A stretch of DNA of 64,000 bases from an uncultured Fibrobacter sp. Lineage in GTDB: Bacteria; Fibrobacterota; Fibrobacteria; Fibrobacterales; Fibrobacteraceae. The position numbers and the translations under genes are program-made. The notes below the pieces were generated by a model, which saw only the letters and a program-made list of their open reading frames with translations, searched no databases and was not told the origin of the DNA. Location of the stretch: contig NZ_ONDD01000015.1 of the NCBI RefSeq assembly GCF_900316465.1, positions 1-64,000 on the forward strand, read 5' to 3'. Below, piece by piece: positions 16,971 through 26,377 of this stretch. Position 1 is the stretch's first letter; each line of letters begins with the position of its first letter.

Positions 16971-18086
16971 ATGAGAAAAATTTCACTGTTTGCATTGATT
17001 TGCCTTTTGGCCGTGTCTTTTACTTGGGCCATGCCTGAACCTGCCAAGCGTAACGGTTTTACCAATATGACTGTTACGACGGAGTATTCTGAACTTTTGA
17101 AAGAAAAGAATGCTCGCAACGATTCCTTGTTGCCGGCCCTCGATGGCGACAAGGCCTTTGCCGAAGTATTGCGTTTGAATCCGAATTTCTGGAGTCTTGG
17201 CGGAGCTATCGATAAAGAAGAATCGGTGGTGACCAAGCTTAATGCAAAGGTGATTTTTATTGACGGTATCCGTGAAGATCCTTTCTGCGAAATCGACAAG
17301 AATGCCGGTAGTACTGCTGGCGAATGGAATGTTCGCATTGGCGTGGACTTTGTGTCTGGTGGTTCCAATACGGTGCATATCCACGTGCAGCAGTGCTTGG
17401 ACTACGTGCGCGATCAGTTGGGCTATGCAATCAAGAAGGGCGACAAGGTCGTCTTTGTGCCGCCTAAGAAGGTGCTCGATAAAATCAAGGAAAGCGAAAT
17501 TCCGGATGCCATTGATATCGACATGCAGCAAACTCTGCTGAAGGCTCATGAAGATGTGAACCTGACGGGTAAATGCCCCAACAATATTGAAGCGTACATC
17601 ATTTTGATGGATGTCTACAAACAGGTTAAGAATCAGAAAATGGATTTTGTGGTCATCAACGACCAACTCAACAAAAAGCGCAATGGCGCAGGCCGCGTGC
17701 AGAGCTGCGCTTTTAGCCGCGAATGGAACAAACGCTACCACGAAAGCGCAAGCTTTGAATGCGATATCGATAACGACCGCTGCACCTACCGCCAAGAAAA
17801 TGACGGCAATTCCGAATGGTCGATCAACTACGACAAGGACCGCTTTGAATACATTAACAAAAAGTTCCTGTTCTTCAACAGGAACCCGAAAAGCATTCAC
17901 AAGGGAGGCACCATGCTCGACTTGCGTCTGTTACGCCTTTCGACGAACTTGTGGCTTGAAGCCTATTTGAACATGAAGGGTGATCCGGTAACGCTTGGTC
18001 TGATTATTGTGCCTGGTGGCGACAAGTCTATGGAAGACTATGATGATGGTGGCGATGACGAAGAAGAAGGCTTGATGATGGAATAG
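16971..18086 (+). CDS. Secreted protein of unknown function
   Basis: Product of 371 aa. A signal peptide (MRKISLFALI to SFTWA) is clear; the rest is soluble, with several Cys-containing segments and a very acidic C-terminus (DYDDGGDDEEEG). I do not recognise a family. ATG 16971 is chosen because the signal peptide begins there; an in-frame TTG at 16953 would add residues before it. No neighbour indicates a role. Confidence 0.78.
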   Translation: MRKISLFALICLLAVSFTWAMPEPAKRNGFTNMTVTTEYSELLKEKNARNDSLLPALDGDKAFAEVLRLNPNFWSLGGAIDKEESVVTKLNAKVIFIDGIREDPFCEIDKNAGSTAGEWNVRIGVDFVSGGSNTVHIHVQQCLDYVRDQLGYAIKKGDKVVFVPPKKVLDKIKESEIPDAIDIDMQQTLLKAHEDVNLTGKCPNNIEAYIILMDVYKQVKNQKMDFVVINDQLNKKRNGAGRVQSCAFSREWNKRYHESASFECDIDNDRCTYRQENDGNSEWSINYDKDRFEYINKKFLFFNRNPKSIHKGGTMLDLRLLRLSTNLWLEAYLNMKGDPVTLGLIIVPGGDKSMEDYDDGGDDEEEGLMME

Positions 18087-18097
18087 CGAAAAAAGAC

Positions 18098-18126
18098 TTG
18101 CAAAAGCTTGCGCGATAGAATATATT
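18098..18126 (+). promoter_or_regulatory. Sigma-70-like promoter
   Basis: TTGCAA (18098-18103), a 17-nt spacer, then TATATT (18121-18126, extended TATATTTG). It precedes a lipoprotein gene with a strong GAGGAG ribosome binding site. Confidence 0.7.
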
Positions 18127-18160
18127 TGGGATATACAACAAACTAAGAGGAGAAACAATT

Positions 18161-18658
18161 ATGAAACAAAAACTTTTATTCTTCGCTGCCGCGGTTCTGC
18201 TTTTTGCCGCGTGCTCGGACGATTCTTCAATCCAGTCGAGTACGGATAAGACGTCCAAGGTTACGACTTCGTGCAAGTTTGATGACTCCTGGTTCGAAGA
18301 AGCCTCTGCAAACGGTGGCTTTGCCTTGAAGAAAATGGCTTATGAGGAGTCGGAGCGGGAGCTGGGACGTAGTTTCTATGTCGTGGACCAGGAGGATTCT
18401 GTGCTTTTTGTGGTCACGGGAGTAGTTGATGCTTGCAATAGGTTGATTCGTGATATAGGCATGCGCATGGAGGGCGATACGCTCTACGCGACCCTAAACT
18501 ATGAGCCGGATGTGGGGACAAATTGCCTCTGTTTTTGGGTGGATATGTCGTTTACGGCAGCAAAAAAGTATGGATCAGCGAAGACGATAATTATTGGTGA
18601 CGAGGTATTCCCGTACCGCGAAAAGGCTGAAAAGGCGGAATCTTCTTCGGAAGAGTGA
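18161..18658 (+). CDS. Small lipoprotein, unknown function
   Basis: Product of 165 aa. Lipobox LFAAC with Cys18 follows a short signal; the mature protein begins SDDSS, as in other lipoproteins here. It has five further cysteines (including CLCF) and ends in a Ser/Glu tail (ESSSEE). No family recognised. It has its own promoter and terminator, so it is monocistronic. Confidence 0.83.
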   Translation: MKQKLLFFAAAVLLFAACSDDSSIQSSTDKTSKVTTSCKFDDSWFEEASANGGFALKKMAYEESERELGRSFYVVDQEDSVLFVVTGVVDACNRLIRDIGMRMEGDTLYATLNYEPDVGTNCLCFWVDMSFTAAKKYGSAKTIIIGDEVFPYREKAEKAESSSEE

Positions 18659-18692
18659 GTTTTGAGATTCTTTTACCAAAAAAACACCTTTT

Positions 18693-18716
18693 TGCCGGTC
18701 CGCCCGGCATTTTTTA
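18693..18716 (+). terminator. Terminator after the small lipoprotein gene
   Basis: TGCCGG / CCGGCA with a 5-nt loop and a seven-T run. The next gene's -10 (TATATTTG at 18720) follows at once. Confidence 0.85.
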
Positions 18717-18754
18717 TTATATATTTGCTACAGATAGATTTATAAGGAGTTCTT

Positions 18755-19567
18755 ATGAAAAAGTTTGTCAAGGCTTCTCTTGTTGCAGCCATGCTTGCTG
18801 CTCCGATCATGGCCGACGAAGAATTCGGCGGTATCGGTGTTACGATTTACCAGATTCGTGATGGCGTAAAGGTCGCCGAAGTGATTCCGGGTACTCCTGC
18901 TGCCGACACCAAGCTCCAGGCCGGTGACGTGATTACCGCTGTTGACGGTGTGAGCCTCAAGGGTAACGATATCGAAGCATCCAAGTCTATGCTCCGTGGT
19001 ACGGTGAACAAGCCGCTTGAAATCACTTACGTGAGCGATGGCGAAACTTATACCGCTACGATCCGTCGCGCCCAGATTACCGTGAAGGATTTGGAAAGCG
19101 CCAAGGTGGAATCCTGGTACAATAAGGCTGAATTCAACGCCCAGGAACTCGAAACCTATGCAAGCGCAACCGAAAGCAACAACAAGCAGCTTGTTGCCGT
19201 GCTCCAACAGGGCTCGCTGGTTGCTTCTGATGCCAAGGTGCGTGCAACAAACCTGAACGGCATTTATGTGGAACGCGTGAATGAATTTGCTCCGGCTCCC
19301 AAGGTGAATAGCAACATGAAGCCCTCTTCTGCTATGCTCAAGGGCTTTAGCCGCAAGGCCATTAGCTTTGACCTCAAGTCTGCCGGCACTGCAATCATTA
19401 CGATTCTGAATTCCGACGGTGCCGAAGTGGCTTCTCTCCGCGCTGACAATGCTCAGCCGGGCTTCAACACGCTTCGTTGGAATGGCGAAAACGTTCCGAG
19501 CGGTCGTTACCTTGTTCGTATTGACCACAACGGCTCCGTTTCCGGCAAGAACGCCGTGCTGAAGTAA
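18755..19567 (+). CDS. Secreted PDZ-domain protein with FlgD-like C-terminal domain
   Basis: Product of 270 aa. Signal peptide (MKKFVKASLV to APIMA), then a PDZ domain at ~25-110 (GIGVTIYQI, EVIPGTPAADTKLQAGDVITAVDG). A linker follows, then a C-terminal ~80-residue beta domain (AISFDLKSAGTAIITILNSDG, GFNTLRWNGENVPSGRYLVRI) like the FlgD Ig-like or secretion-sorting domains common in FCB-group proteins. No protease domain is present, so this is a binding or scaffold protein. A TATATTTG lies at 18720 and an AAGGAG ribosome site precedes ATG. Confidence 0.85.
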   Translation: MKKFVKASLVAAMLAAPIMADEEFGGIGVTIYQIRDGVKVAEVIPGTPAADTKLQAGDVITAVDGVSLKGNDIEASKSMLRGTVNKPLEITYVSDGETYTATIRRAQITVKDLESAKVESWYNKAEFNAQELETYASATESNNKQLVAVLQQGSLVASDAKVRATNLNGIYVERVNEFAPAPKVNSNMKPSSAMLKGFSRKAISFDLKSAGTAIITILNSDGAEVASLRADNAQPGFNTLRWNGENVPSGRYLVRIDHNGSVSGKNAVLK

Positions 19568-19592
19568 TTCAAGCGCTAATCGCTTTTCTTAC

Positions 19593-19627
19593 AACCTCCG
19601 ACAAAAATCGGGGGTTTCTTTTTTTGC
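19593..19627 (+). terminator. Terminator after the PDZ gene
   Basis: A 9-bp stem AACCTCCGA / TCGGGGGTT with one T-G pair, a 6-nt A-rich loop and a T-rich tail. Confidence 0.85.
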
Positions 19628-19649
19628 ATTTTTCTAAATTATCGCCAAC

Positions 19650-22115
19650 GTGATTTTATCTAGAACCCATCGTATTCTGTGGGCTTTTTTGGCATTATGG
19701 ATTTTTGCCATCGCCACTCCGACCGCCTTCGGCCAGGAGATGACTCGCTTTGAACTCGAAGAGCGTGTACAAGAAGAAGAGGATACGACGGAAGTTGACT
19801 GGATGAACGACACGACCGGTGTGGATACCATTGAATACCGCGCCGTGGACTTGGTTTACGATGTCGATAAATCGACCTTTAACCTGAATAACAGTGCCCA
19901 GCTCAAGTACCGTACTGCTACGCTGGATGCCGACACGATTTTGTTTGATCAGGAAAACAGTATTCTGGCGGCGACGGGCGATCCGGTGCTGCGCGAAACC
20001 AAGAACCCTTCGCTTTCGGGAATGCGGCTCAAGTACAACATGAAAAGCCGTATCGGTGAAATCTATTACGCGACTACCTACCAGGATAATCAGCAGCTGA
20101 ACGGCATGGAAGTGCGAAGGCTTCCGGACCAAAGAATCCAGATTGCGCGTGGCGACTTCAGTACTTGTAACGACTCGACTCACCAGCACTTCTATTTCTA
20201 CGGACGTCGCATGGTGGTAAAGCCTAAAGAGACGATTACTGCGCGTCCGGTGGTGCTGAATATTGCCGATGTGCCGGTGGCGGTGCTCCCGATGATTGTT
20301 GCGCCTTTGAAGAGTGGACGTAAGTCAGGTTTGTTGACTCCGAAGTTCGGTGGTGACCAAAAACAGGGTTACTACATGAGTAACCTCGGCTTTTATTATG
20401 CTGCAAACGACTACTGGGATGCAACGGTCAAGGGCGACATTATTGAAGGCGACGAAGCAAGGTTTGAACGCTCTACCTTGACGGGTGAGGTGCGATACAA
20501 GAAACGTTACGTACTCGATGGAAACGTGTCCTATACTTCGTACCTCGAAGAATTTGACATGGCGAACAGCGGTTACGATATCCGCTTTACGCATAACCAG
20601 AACTTGACTCCCGATGGCAAGCAGACGTTGAGTGGTTCGGGCTCCTTCGTCAGTAGCCAGAGTATCCGTAAAGACAAGGCTCTCGATGCCGAGACGATTT
20701 TGAACCAGCAAGCGAATGCGCAGTTGACTTATTCTGGCCGCTTTGGAACGAACAAGAGCCTTACGGTGAAGGCTCGCCAGAACCACAACTTGGTGACGGA
20801 CATGATGGAACGTGAAATTCCGGATATCCAGTACCGCATGAGTGGTCAGCTCTTTACTTTTGAACTGGATGAAGATGAAGAAGCGTATGAAGACGGCTCG
20901 TTCATAAGCTACCTTGAAAAGTTCAATTACAACTTTAACAACCGCTTTAACTATTACACCAAGCGAGCCCGCGATACGGTCAATGCCGTAGACACGACGG
21001 CAGAATATGTTGGCTATACGGGTACGTATTCTATGGATTACTCGGGTACGCTGTTCGATGTCATCAATATCACGCCGCGTGCCACCTTTACGGGTTATTG
21101 GACTGGAACGGGTTGGATCAATCCCGAAGATTCACTCAAGTACCGCAAGCGCTACATGAGCCTTGATCCCGAACATGATGAATATGGCCAAGTGGCTTAC
21201 AACCACAATTACAGCATTTCCGCCGACACAAAACTTTATGGTATTTGGGTTCCTGAAATTGGTCGATTTACGGGCGCAAGGCATGTGCTCTCGCCGAGTG
21301 TGTCTTACACGTATGCCCCAGAAATTGATACCGTGAAAAAGTTCGCCCCGCATCCGCTGTTGGGGCAGACTCCGTACCAGATTGAACAGAAGACCATTGG
21401 CTTTGGCCTCAACAATGACTTTGATATCAAGTACTTGAAGGTGGTAGGCCATGCGGCCGATACGACCAAGGGCGACACGGCGAAGGCGGTGGAAGACCAG
21501 TATGGTACACGTCGCTTGCTCACGACTCGCCACAACGTCTCGTATAACTTTGCCGCAGATTCTCTGCAGTTCTCGGACATTACGTCTTCGTTCGGTTTCC
21601 AGATTTTGCCAGACTACTTGTTTACGATCAACACTCGCCATAGCGTGTATCACAAGTTCACCGAAGACCCGAACAAGGTGCAGATGCCGGAACTTATTTA
21701 CTGGGGTTACGATTTTTCGAAACGCTTTAGCTGGAGTGGCGAATTCAATGGTGGTCTTCCGTCGCAGTTGGGCAAGTACGAAATGCTCAAGTGGACCTTT
21801 GGCTTTGACTACAGCTACAGCTTTAGCAGTACTCGTGTGGCTCGAGACTTGTTCCAGGACCGCGTGACCCATTCTACGGGAATTAGCGCGAGCTTGCAAC
21901 CCACTAAGAACTGGGAAATGACTTACAGCACCCGTTACAACTATAACGAAGGTCGCTTCGTGACGCATAGCTTTACTTTTAACCGTGTGTTGCACTGCTG
22001 GCAGCTTGACTTTAGCTGGACGCCGACGGGTCCTGCTGCGGGCTGGAGTTTCTCGATTTACGTGAGAGATTTGCCGGATATCAAGCTCAATGCGGGTAGC
22101 ACGGAGACGAACTAA
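19650..22115 (+). CDS. lptD: LptD-like LPS assembly outer membrane protein
   Basis: Product of 821 aa. After a signal peptide (to AFGQ) an OstA/LptD-type beta-jellyroll occupies ~55-190 (VDKSTFNLNNSAQLKYRTA, GDPVLRETKNPSLSGMRLKYN), then a long beta-barrel region rich in aromatic strands with the LptD hallmark IADVPVAVLPMIVAPLKSGR followed by SGLLTPKFG. It inserts LPS in the outer membrane together with LptE. Start is GTG 19650; a TAAATT hexamer lies 9 nt upstream and there is no Shine-Dalgarno. Followed by maf. Confidence 0.9.
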   Translation: MILSRTHRILWAFLALWIFAIATPTAFGQEMTRFELEERVQEEEDTTEVDWMNDTTGVDTIEYRAVDLVYDVDKSTFNLNNSAQLKYRTATLDADTILFDQENSILAATGDPVLRETKNPSLSGMRLKYNMKSRIGEIYYATTYQDNQQLNGMEVRRLPDQRIQIARGDFSTCNDSTHQHFYFYGRRMVVKPKETITARPVVLNIADVPVAVLPMIVAPLKSGRKSGLLTPKFGGDQKQGYYMSNLGFYYAANDYWDATVKGDIIEGDEARFERSTLTGEVRYKKRYVLDGNVSYTSYLEEFDMANSGYDIRFTHNQNLTPDGKQTLSGSGSFVSSQSIRKDKALDAETILNQQANAQLTYSGRFGTNKSLTVKARQNHNLVTDMMEREIPDIQYRMSGQLFTFELDEDEEAYEDGSFISYLEKFNYNFNNRFNYYTKRARDTVNAVDTTAEYVGYTGTYSMDYSGTLFDVINITPRATFTGYWTGTGWINPEDSLKYRKRYMSLDPEHDEYGQVAYNHNYSISADTKLYGIWVPEIGRFTGARHVLSPSVSYTYAPEIDTVKKFAPHPLLGQTPYQIEQKTIGFGLNNDFDIKYLKVVGHAADTTKGDTAKAVEDQYGTRRLLTTRHNVSYNFAADSLQFSDITSSFGFQILPDYLFTINTRHSVYHKFTEDPNKVQMPELIYWGYDFSKRFSWSGEFNGGLPSQLGKYEMLKWTFGFDYSYSFSSTRVARDLFQDRVTHSTGISASLQPTKNWEMTYSTRYNYNEGRFVTHSFTFNRVLHCWQLDFSWTPTGPAAGWSFSIYVRDLPDIKLNAGSTETN

Positions 22116-22141
22116 ACGAAAAAAAGTTTGGATGGAATGAG

Positions 22142-22714
22142 ATGGGTAAAACGAAAGTGATTCTGGCGAGCGGGTCTCCGCGGCGCAAAGAAATCTTGAA
22201 CCTGATAGGCGTGAACTTTGAGGTGGTGGTCTCGAACGAAGAAGAAAAGCCGACTTCGACGAACCCGCTGGATTTTCCGAAAGAGAACGCCTCCATAAAG
22301 GCGCTTGCCGTTTCGCGCAAGATGCCTTCTGAAATCGTGCTTGGCTTTGACACTCTGGTGTTTCTGGACGGCCAGCCTTTGGGTAAGCCGCATTCCGAGG
22401 CGGAGGCCCTGGAAATGCTTTCGAAGCTTAATGGCAGATCGCACAAAGTAATAACTGGCGTGGCCATAGCCCATGGCGGACAAATTATTAAAGCGGAATG
22501 TGAGGAAACAGAGGTTGTTTTTAGAGACTGTTCCAAACAAGAACTCGAAAATTATGTAAATTCTAAGGACCCGATGGATAAGGCTGGCGCTTATGGAATT
22601 CAGACCGGTGGCGCAAGGCTTATCAAGGAAATCCGGGGGTGCTACTACAACGTGGTGGGTTTGCCTGTAGCGCGGATGCTCGAGATGTTGGTTGATATGA
22701 AGGTAGAGGTATAA
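22142..22714 (+). CDS. maf: Maf-like nucleoside triphosphate pyrophosphatase
   Basis: Product of 190 aa. The N-terminal LASGSPRRKEIL is the Maf signature; GFDTLVFLDG carries the catalytic Asp, and DKAGAYGIQTGGARLIKEIRG is the conserved C-terminal block. Hydrolyses non-canonical or methylated NTPs; subclass (dTTP/UTP or m7GTP) is not assigned. Its stop overlaps the next start (TAATG). Confidence 0.94.
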   Translation: MGKTKVILASGSPRRKEILNLIGVNFEVVVSNEEEKPTSTNPLDFPKENASIKALAVSRKMPSEIVLGFDTLVFLDGQPLGKPHSEAEALEMLSKLNGRSHKVITGVAIAHGGQIIKAECEETEVVFRDCSKQELENYVNSKDPMDKAGAYGIQTGGARLIKEIRGCYYNVVGLPVARMLEMLVDMKVEV

Positions 22715-23712
22715 TGTCTAATCCAGCAGAAGAAATACGACCCGAAGAAAAACTGGGTCAGTTTATTGCAAGAGTTCGTGAAAGCCGCAAGATGACGGTG
22801 GAAGAACTTGCTGATTCAATTAAGCTTGGTGTCTCTTATATTAAGGCGATTGAAGCAGGCGACTGGAGAACGTTCCCGGTGGCTGCTTATGTACGTGGTT
22901 ATTTACGTTCTATTTCTCACGTTTTGAATTTGAATGCCGACCAGGTGCTCAAGGCTTACAATGCCGAAAGCGGTGCTCCGGTTGAAACTGATTTTAACGA
23001 TGTGTCGGCGGGCCGCAAGCTTGCTCCTCTCAAAGAGGGTGAAATCAAGAAAAAGAGCATGGCTGTCCCCGTGGTGCTCGTGCTTCTCGTACTGGCATTC
23101 CTAGTCGCATCTCATTTCTTGGATTTGGAATCCTTGGCTCAGCAGTCTAACGAACAGCAGCCCGCAGAAAAGCTCCCGGTTGCTGTCGAAGATTCCATGA
23201 CCCAGGAAATTCCGGATGGTGCCGAGGCTGTTCCGGCTGATTCCATGGCTGCGGTTGATACTGCCGCTAAGGATTCTTCTGCAAACCAGGTCGCTGCCAA
23301 TACGACGGTGAGCCAGGCTGTGGTGGATTCGGCTATCAAGAAGTCTGACTTGCCGGCATCTGCAACGATTTTCATTTCGTCTGATTCCAAGAAGGATACC
23401 GCAAAGGCTGCTGTTCCGACTACACCCAAGACTAGCAAGACGAATTTCGTGTTGATCGGTTCTGGTGAATCTCTTTCTTGGGTTGGCCTCAAGCGCCGCG
23501 AAGATGCTGATTCCTTCTTGAAGGAAGCAAACATTTCTAGAGCCGGTGTTCGCATGGTTTATAACACGAACGATACTTTGTGCGTAACTATCGGCGATCC
23601 GACGGCTATTGCCAAGATGCTCTTGAACGGTGTCGAAACTCCGCTCCCCGAAATGAAGTTCGGCCGCGTGACACGTTTCCGCGTGTATGGTGGCGTGATT
23701 GTTAAAAAGTAG
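22714..23712 (+). CDS. rodZ: RodZ-like protein with helix-turn-helix, one membrane segment and C-terminal DUF4115-like domain
   Basis: Product of 332 aa. The cytoplasmic N-terminus (~10-80) is an HTH of the RodZ type (LGQFIARVRESRKMTVEELA, YVRGYLRSISHVL). A membrane segment spans ~116-136, then comes an Ala/Pro/Ser/Asp-rich periplasmic stretch and a C-terminal beta domain (~245-332, LSWVGLKRREDADSFLKEA, NGVETPLPEMKFGRVTRFRV) resembling DUF4115. RodZ links MreB to cell-wall elongation. ATG overlaps the maf stop, so translation is coupled. Confidence 0.86.
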   Translation: MSNPAEEIRPEEKLGQFIARVRESRKMTVEELADSIKLGVSYIKAIEAGDWRTFPVAAYVRGYLRSISHVLNLNADQVLKAYNAESGAPVETDFNDVSAGRKLAPLKEGEIKKKSMAVPVVLVLLVLAFLVASHFLDLESLAQQSNEQQPAEKLPVAVEDSMTQEIPDGAEAVPADSMAAVDTAAKDSSANQVAANTTVSQAVVDSAIKKSDLPASATIFISSDSKKDTAKAAVPTTPKTSKTNFVLIGSGESLSWVGLKRREDADSFLKEANISRAGVRMVYNTNDTLCVTIGDPTAIAKMLLNGVETPLPEMKFGRVTRFRVYGGVIVKK

Positions 23713-23718
23713 AGGTCT

Positions 23719-24306
23719 ATGATGCGTAGCACGACTCTCACTCGAAAGACCGGCGAAACCGATATTACCCTTTCTCTGAACCTGGATGATTCTACTCCGG
23801 GTAAGATTAGTTCCGGTAACGGCTTTCTGGACCACATGCTTAATTTGTTCCAAATTCATGGTGGAATCCACCTGGATTTGACTTGCGTGGGTGACGTCCA
23901 TGTCGATATGCACCACAGCATGGAAGACATTGCGATTGTGCTTGGTCAGGCCTTGGTGGAATGCCTGGGCGACAAGAAGGGAATCGAACGCTACGGATTC
24001 TACTTTGTCCCGATGGACGAAGCTTTAAGCCGCGTTTGCATTGACTTCAGTAACCGCATTGGTTTTGTGTGGAACGTGAAGCTTCCGGCTGCCATGGCTG
24101 GCGGTATCGAAGCGAGCATGTTCGAACACTTCTTCAAGAGCCTTTGCGAAAATGCCCGCATGAACTTGCACGTGGAACTGTTCTATGGTAACGATAATCA
24201 CCACTGCCTTGAAAGCATCTTCAAGGCGTTTGCTCGTGCAGTTGCGATGGCCATTGCTCCGAGCCGTACCGTGAAGGGCATTCCCAGCAGCAAGGGCGTG
24301 CTGTAA
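23719..24306 (+). CDS. hisB: Imidazoleglycerol-phosphate dehydratase
   Basis: Product of 195 aa catalysing a late step of histidine synthesis. Metal ligands are visible in GFLDHMLNLFQIHGG and DVHVDMHHSMEDIAIVLGQA, then FEHFFKSLCENARMNLHVEL and GNDNHHCLESIFKAFARA. It is the monofunctional dehydratase without a phosphatase domain. It begins 6 nt after the rodZ-like gene; no other his gene is in the window. Confidence 0.97.
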   Translation: MMRSTTLTRKTGETDITLSLNLDDSTPGKISSGNGFLDHMLNLFQIHGGIHLDLTCVGDVHVDMHHSMEDIAIVLGQALVECLGDKKGIERYGFYFVPMDEALSRVCIDFSNRIGFVWNVKLPAAMAGGIEASMFEHFFKSLCENARMNLHVELFYGNDNHHCLESIFKAFARAVAMAIAPSRTVKGIPSSKGVL

Positions 24307-24309
24307 TAA

Positions 24310-24903
24310 TTACAATTTCGGTACTCTGACTTTGTCGCCGGCGTTCAAGTGTTCAAGCACGACGCCGGCGTTTACTGATTGTAGAGCCGAGAGAACGTAG
24401 AAGCGGGGGAGTCCTTGGACTCCTGCGCCGTAAGTGCGCTTTAACAGCTTGAACAGGTCGTCGTCTTCGTTTGCGGTGACTGTCTTGTAAAGGCTAGCGT
24501 TAGAGGGGTCGGACTGTAGCTTGGAAAGGGCGGTCGCGAACCGGTCTGCAAAAAGTTCGGCGGAATTGTCTGCCTTGGGGGCACTTGCCTGTTTTGCTCC
24601 CGCGGACTTGCCTGCGTGGTTCGCCTTCGGGGCAGCCTCTTTTTTGCCCGTGACAGAGCCCGGCAGTTTGAAAACTGGGGCGTCGAATACGTTCATGTTG
24701 ATTTTGGCTTCGGCGTCAGCGCCCTTTTTAATGGGCTCCAGTGCCAAAATAGAGTCTAGCGAGGCGATGTAGGCGCTGTCGGGCCATTCGGTGAGCGGCA
24801 TTTTCTGATCGGTTACGATGATTTTTGCCACGGGAGGTTCGCTCTCGCAGGCGATAAAAAGAGACGGAATAATTGTAAAAAATGCCGTAGAAAATCTATT
24901 CAT
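24310..24903 (-). CDS. Lipoprotein with LysM-like C-terminal domain
   Basis: Product of 197 aa. Signal with lipobox FIAC (Cys19), then a low-complexity Lys/Ala/Pro stretch (~75-115) and a C-terminal ~55 residues (VTANEDDDLFKLLKRTYG to AGDKVRVPKL) that resemble a LysM peptidoglycan-binding repeat. ATG 24903 is chosen because the signal begins there and GGAG lies upstream. It converges on hisB with a 3-nt gap. Confidence 0.75.
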   Translation of the reverse strand: MNRFSTAFFTIIPSLFIACESEPPVAKIIVTDQKMPLTEWPDSAYIASLDSILALEPIKKGADAEAKINMNVFDAPVFKLPGSVTGKKEAAPKANHAGKSAGAKQASAPKADNSAELFADRFATALSKLQSDPSNASLYKTVTANEDDDLFKLLKRTYGAGVQGLPRFYVLSALQSVNAGVVLEHLNAGDKVRVPKL

Positions 24904-24993
24904 GCTCCTAAAAATACCTAATTCCCTTGCCAAAATGGCGTATTTTTCTAAATTTTGGCTCTCAAAATCAACTACTTCATAGGAAGTTTAAAA

Positions 24994-25296
24994 ATGAAAG
25001 AAGGTATCCACCCTAACTATCAACCGGTCGTGTTCGTCGATGCGAATACGGGTAAAGAATACATCACCCGCTCCACGAAGTCTTCCGCCGAAAAGAAGAC
25101 TATCGATGGTGTTGAATATAGCGTAATTTCCTTGGAAATTACGGCTGATACCCATCCGTTCTGGACGGGCAAGCAGCATCGCGTGGATACGGCTGGCCGT
25201 ATCGACCGCTTCAACAAGCGTTTCGCTGGCAACATCACTGGTGCAAAGCGTAAGACCCGCAAGGCTGCTCCTGCCAAGGCTGAAGACGCTGAATAA
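24994..25296 (+). CDS. rpmE2: 50S ribosomal protein L31, type B
   Basis: Product of 100 aa. The start MKEGIHPNYQPVVFVD and THPFWTGKQHRVDTAGRIDRFNKRF are typical of L31. There are no CxxC cysteines, so this is the zinc-free type B form. It carries a ~15-residue basic tail (KRKTRKAAPAKAEDAE). An AGGAAG ribosome site precedes ATG 24994; an in-frame upstream extension to 24955 is not supported. Confidence 0.95.
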   Translation: MKEGIHPNYQPVVFVDANTGKEYITRSTKSSAEKKTIDGVEYSVISLEITADTHPFWTGKQHRVDTAGRIDRFNKRFAGNITGAKRKTRKAAPAKAEDAE

Positions 25297-25312
25297 TTAC
25301 AGATAAATGAAC

Positions 25313-25343
25313 GGCTCCCTTTGGAAAGAGGGGGCCTTTCTTC
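25313..25343 (+). terminator. Terminator after rpmE2
   Basis: A 10-bp stem with G-U pairs (GGCTCCCTTT against AGAGGGGGCC) and a short T/C tail, 13 nt before the next start codon. Confidence 0.6.
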
Positions 25344-25355
25344 AAAAGGATTCAA

Positions 25356-26219
25356 ATGAAAAAGCAACTCTTTATTGGTGCAGCCGCTCTCGTGGCTATG
25401 GCTATGACCGGTTGCCAGAAGACTGGTACTATCGAAGGTGTCGTTCTTGATCCGTTTACCGGCAAGGCTATCGAAATGCCGACCGTTTGGATGGATTCTA
25501 CCATTTTCGGTACCCAGAACCCGAAGTACCCGTACAAGGGCGAACTGCAGCAGGGTAAGTTCAAGTTTGAAAAGGTTCCCGTTGGCGAATACCTGATCAA
25601 GGCCCGTCGTTCCAAGTACATTCTCGGCCAGCAGAAGATTGCTACCGACGAAAAGAACCCGAACCTCTCTGTGACTCTGTACGAATACAGCGACCAGATC
25701 AAGCCGGGTCTCTACAAGAGCGGTACGACCGAAGGTCCTGAAAAGATTGATAACCAGTGGGTTGTCTATTCTACAAGCTGCAGCGAATCCGTTGCCGGTT
25801 ACCGTTTGACCATGCCGATTGCTACCGATGCCGCCAAGGTTCCGGGCAAGAAGGACAAAAAGAAGAAGAAGAAGGCCGATAAGGGCGCAGCCAAGGTTTC
25901 TAGCCTCCCGGCTCCGTTGGCAGTGGACGCTGCACTCAACGTGTTCTACGTGAATGCAAGCTCCGTGACTTCTCCGCTGGTCGTGACCTCCTACCCGGCT
26001 GTGGAAGGCAAGGTGGCTGACCATTCCGACTGCCAGGGCTTCGGCGCCGACGAAAAGACCGGTCTCTTTGTAGACAAGTCCAAGGGCACGACTCTGAATG
26101 TGGAATACAAGGCCGAAAACCTGTTCCAGGTGACGGGCACTCTTCCGTCTGGCAAGCAGATTCTTCAGCTCGCCCAGGATGGCAAGACCCTCCAGACCTA
26201 CTACTTCCAGGTCAAGTAA
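25356..26219 (+). CDS. Lipoprotein with carboxypeptidase-regulatory-like domain
   Basis: Product of 287 aa. Lipobox MTGC (Cys19). Residues ~23-110 form a carboxypeptidase D regulatory-like beta domain (GTIEGVVLDPFTGKAIEMPTV, FEKVPVGEYLIKARRSKY). A striking lysine run (KKDKKKKKK) lies at ~165-175, followed by a second beta-rich region. No enzyme motif is seen. An AAAAGGA ribosome site precedes ATG. Confidence 0.8.
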   Translation: MKKQLFIGAAALVAMAMTGCQKTGTIEGVVLDPFTGKAIEMPTVWMDSTIFGTQNPKYPYKGELQQGKFKFEKVPVGEYLIKARRSKYILGQQKIATDEKNPNLSVTLYEYSDQIKPGLYKSGTTEGPEKIDNQWVVYSTSCSESVAGYRLTMPIATDAAKVPGKKDKKKKKKADKGAAKVSSLPAPLAVDAALNVFYVNASSVTSPLVVTSYPAVEGKVADHSDCQGFGADEKTGLFVDKSKGTTLNVEYKAENLFQVTGTLPSGKQILQLAQDGKTLQTYYFQVK

Positions 26220-26260
26220 TTTTACGGCATAGGGCTTAGCCCTGTCTGTTGAATTTAGCG

Positions 26261-26286
26261 AAAGGCTCCGCTTTGCGGGGCCTTTT
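26261..26286 (+). terminator. Terminator after the regulatory-like-domain lipoprotein gene
   Basis: Stem AAAGGCTCCG / CGGGGCCTTT (one T-G pair) with a CTTTG loop and a short T run. Confidence 0.75.
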
Positions 26287-26342
26287 GCTGTATTGTGGGG
26301 CTGTTTTTTGCCGCGCAAGGCCTAGTGTAAAGAATTCGTTTG

Positions 26343-26371
26343 TTGATTTTTCGGGGTGTTTTGTATAGATT
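26343..26371 (+). promoter_or_regulatory. Sigma-70-like promoter of the GH53 gene, leaderless configuration
   Basis: TTGATT (26343-26348), a 17-nt spacer and TAGATT (26366-26371). The -10 ends 6 nt before ATG 26378, with no Shine-Dalgarno. Confidence 0.65.
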
Positions 26372-26377
26372 AGGGAC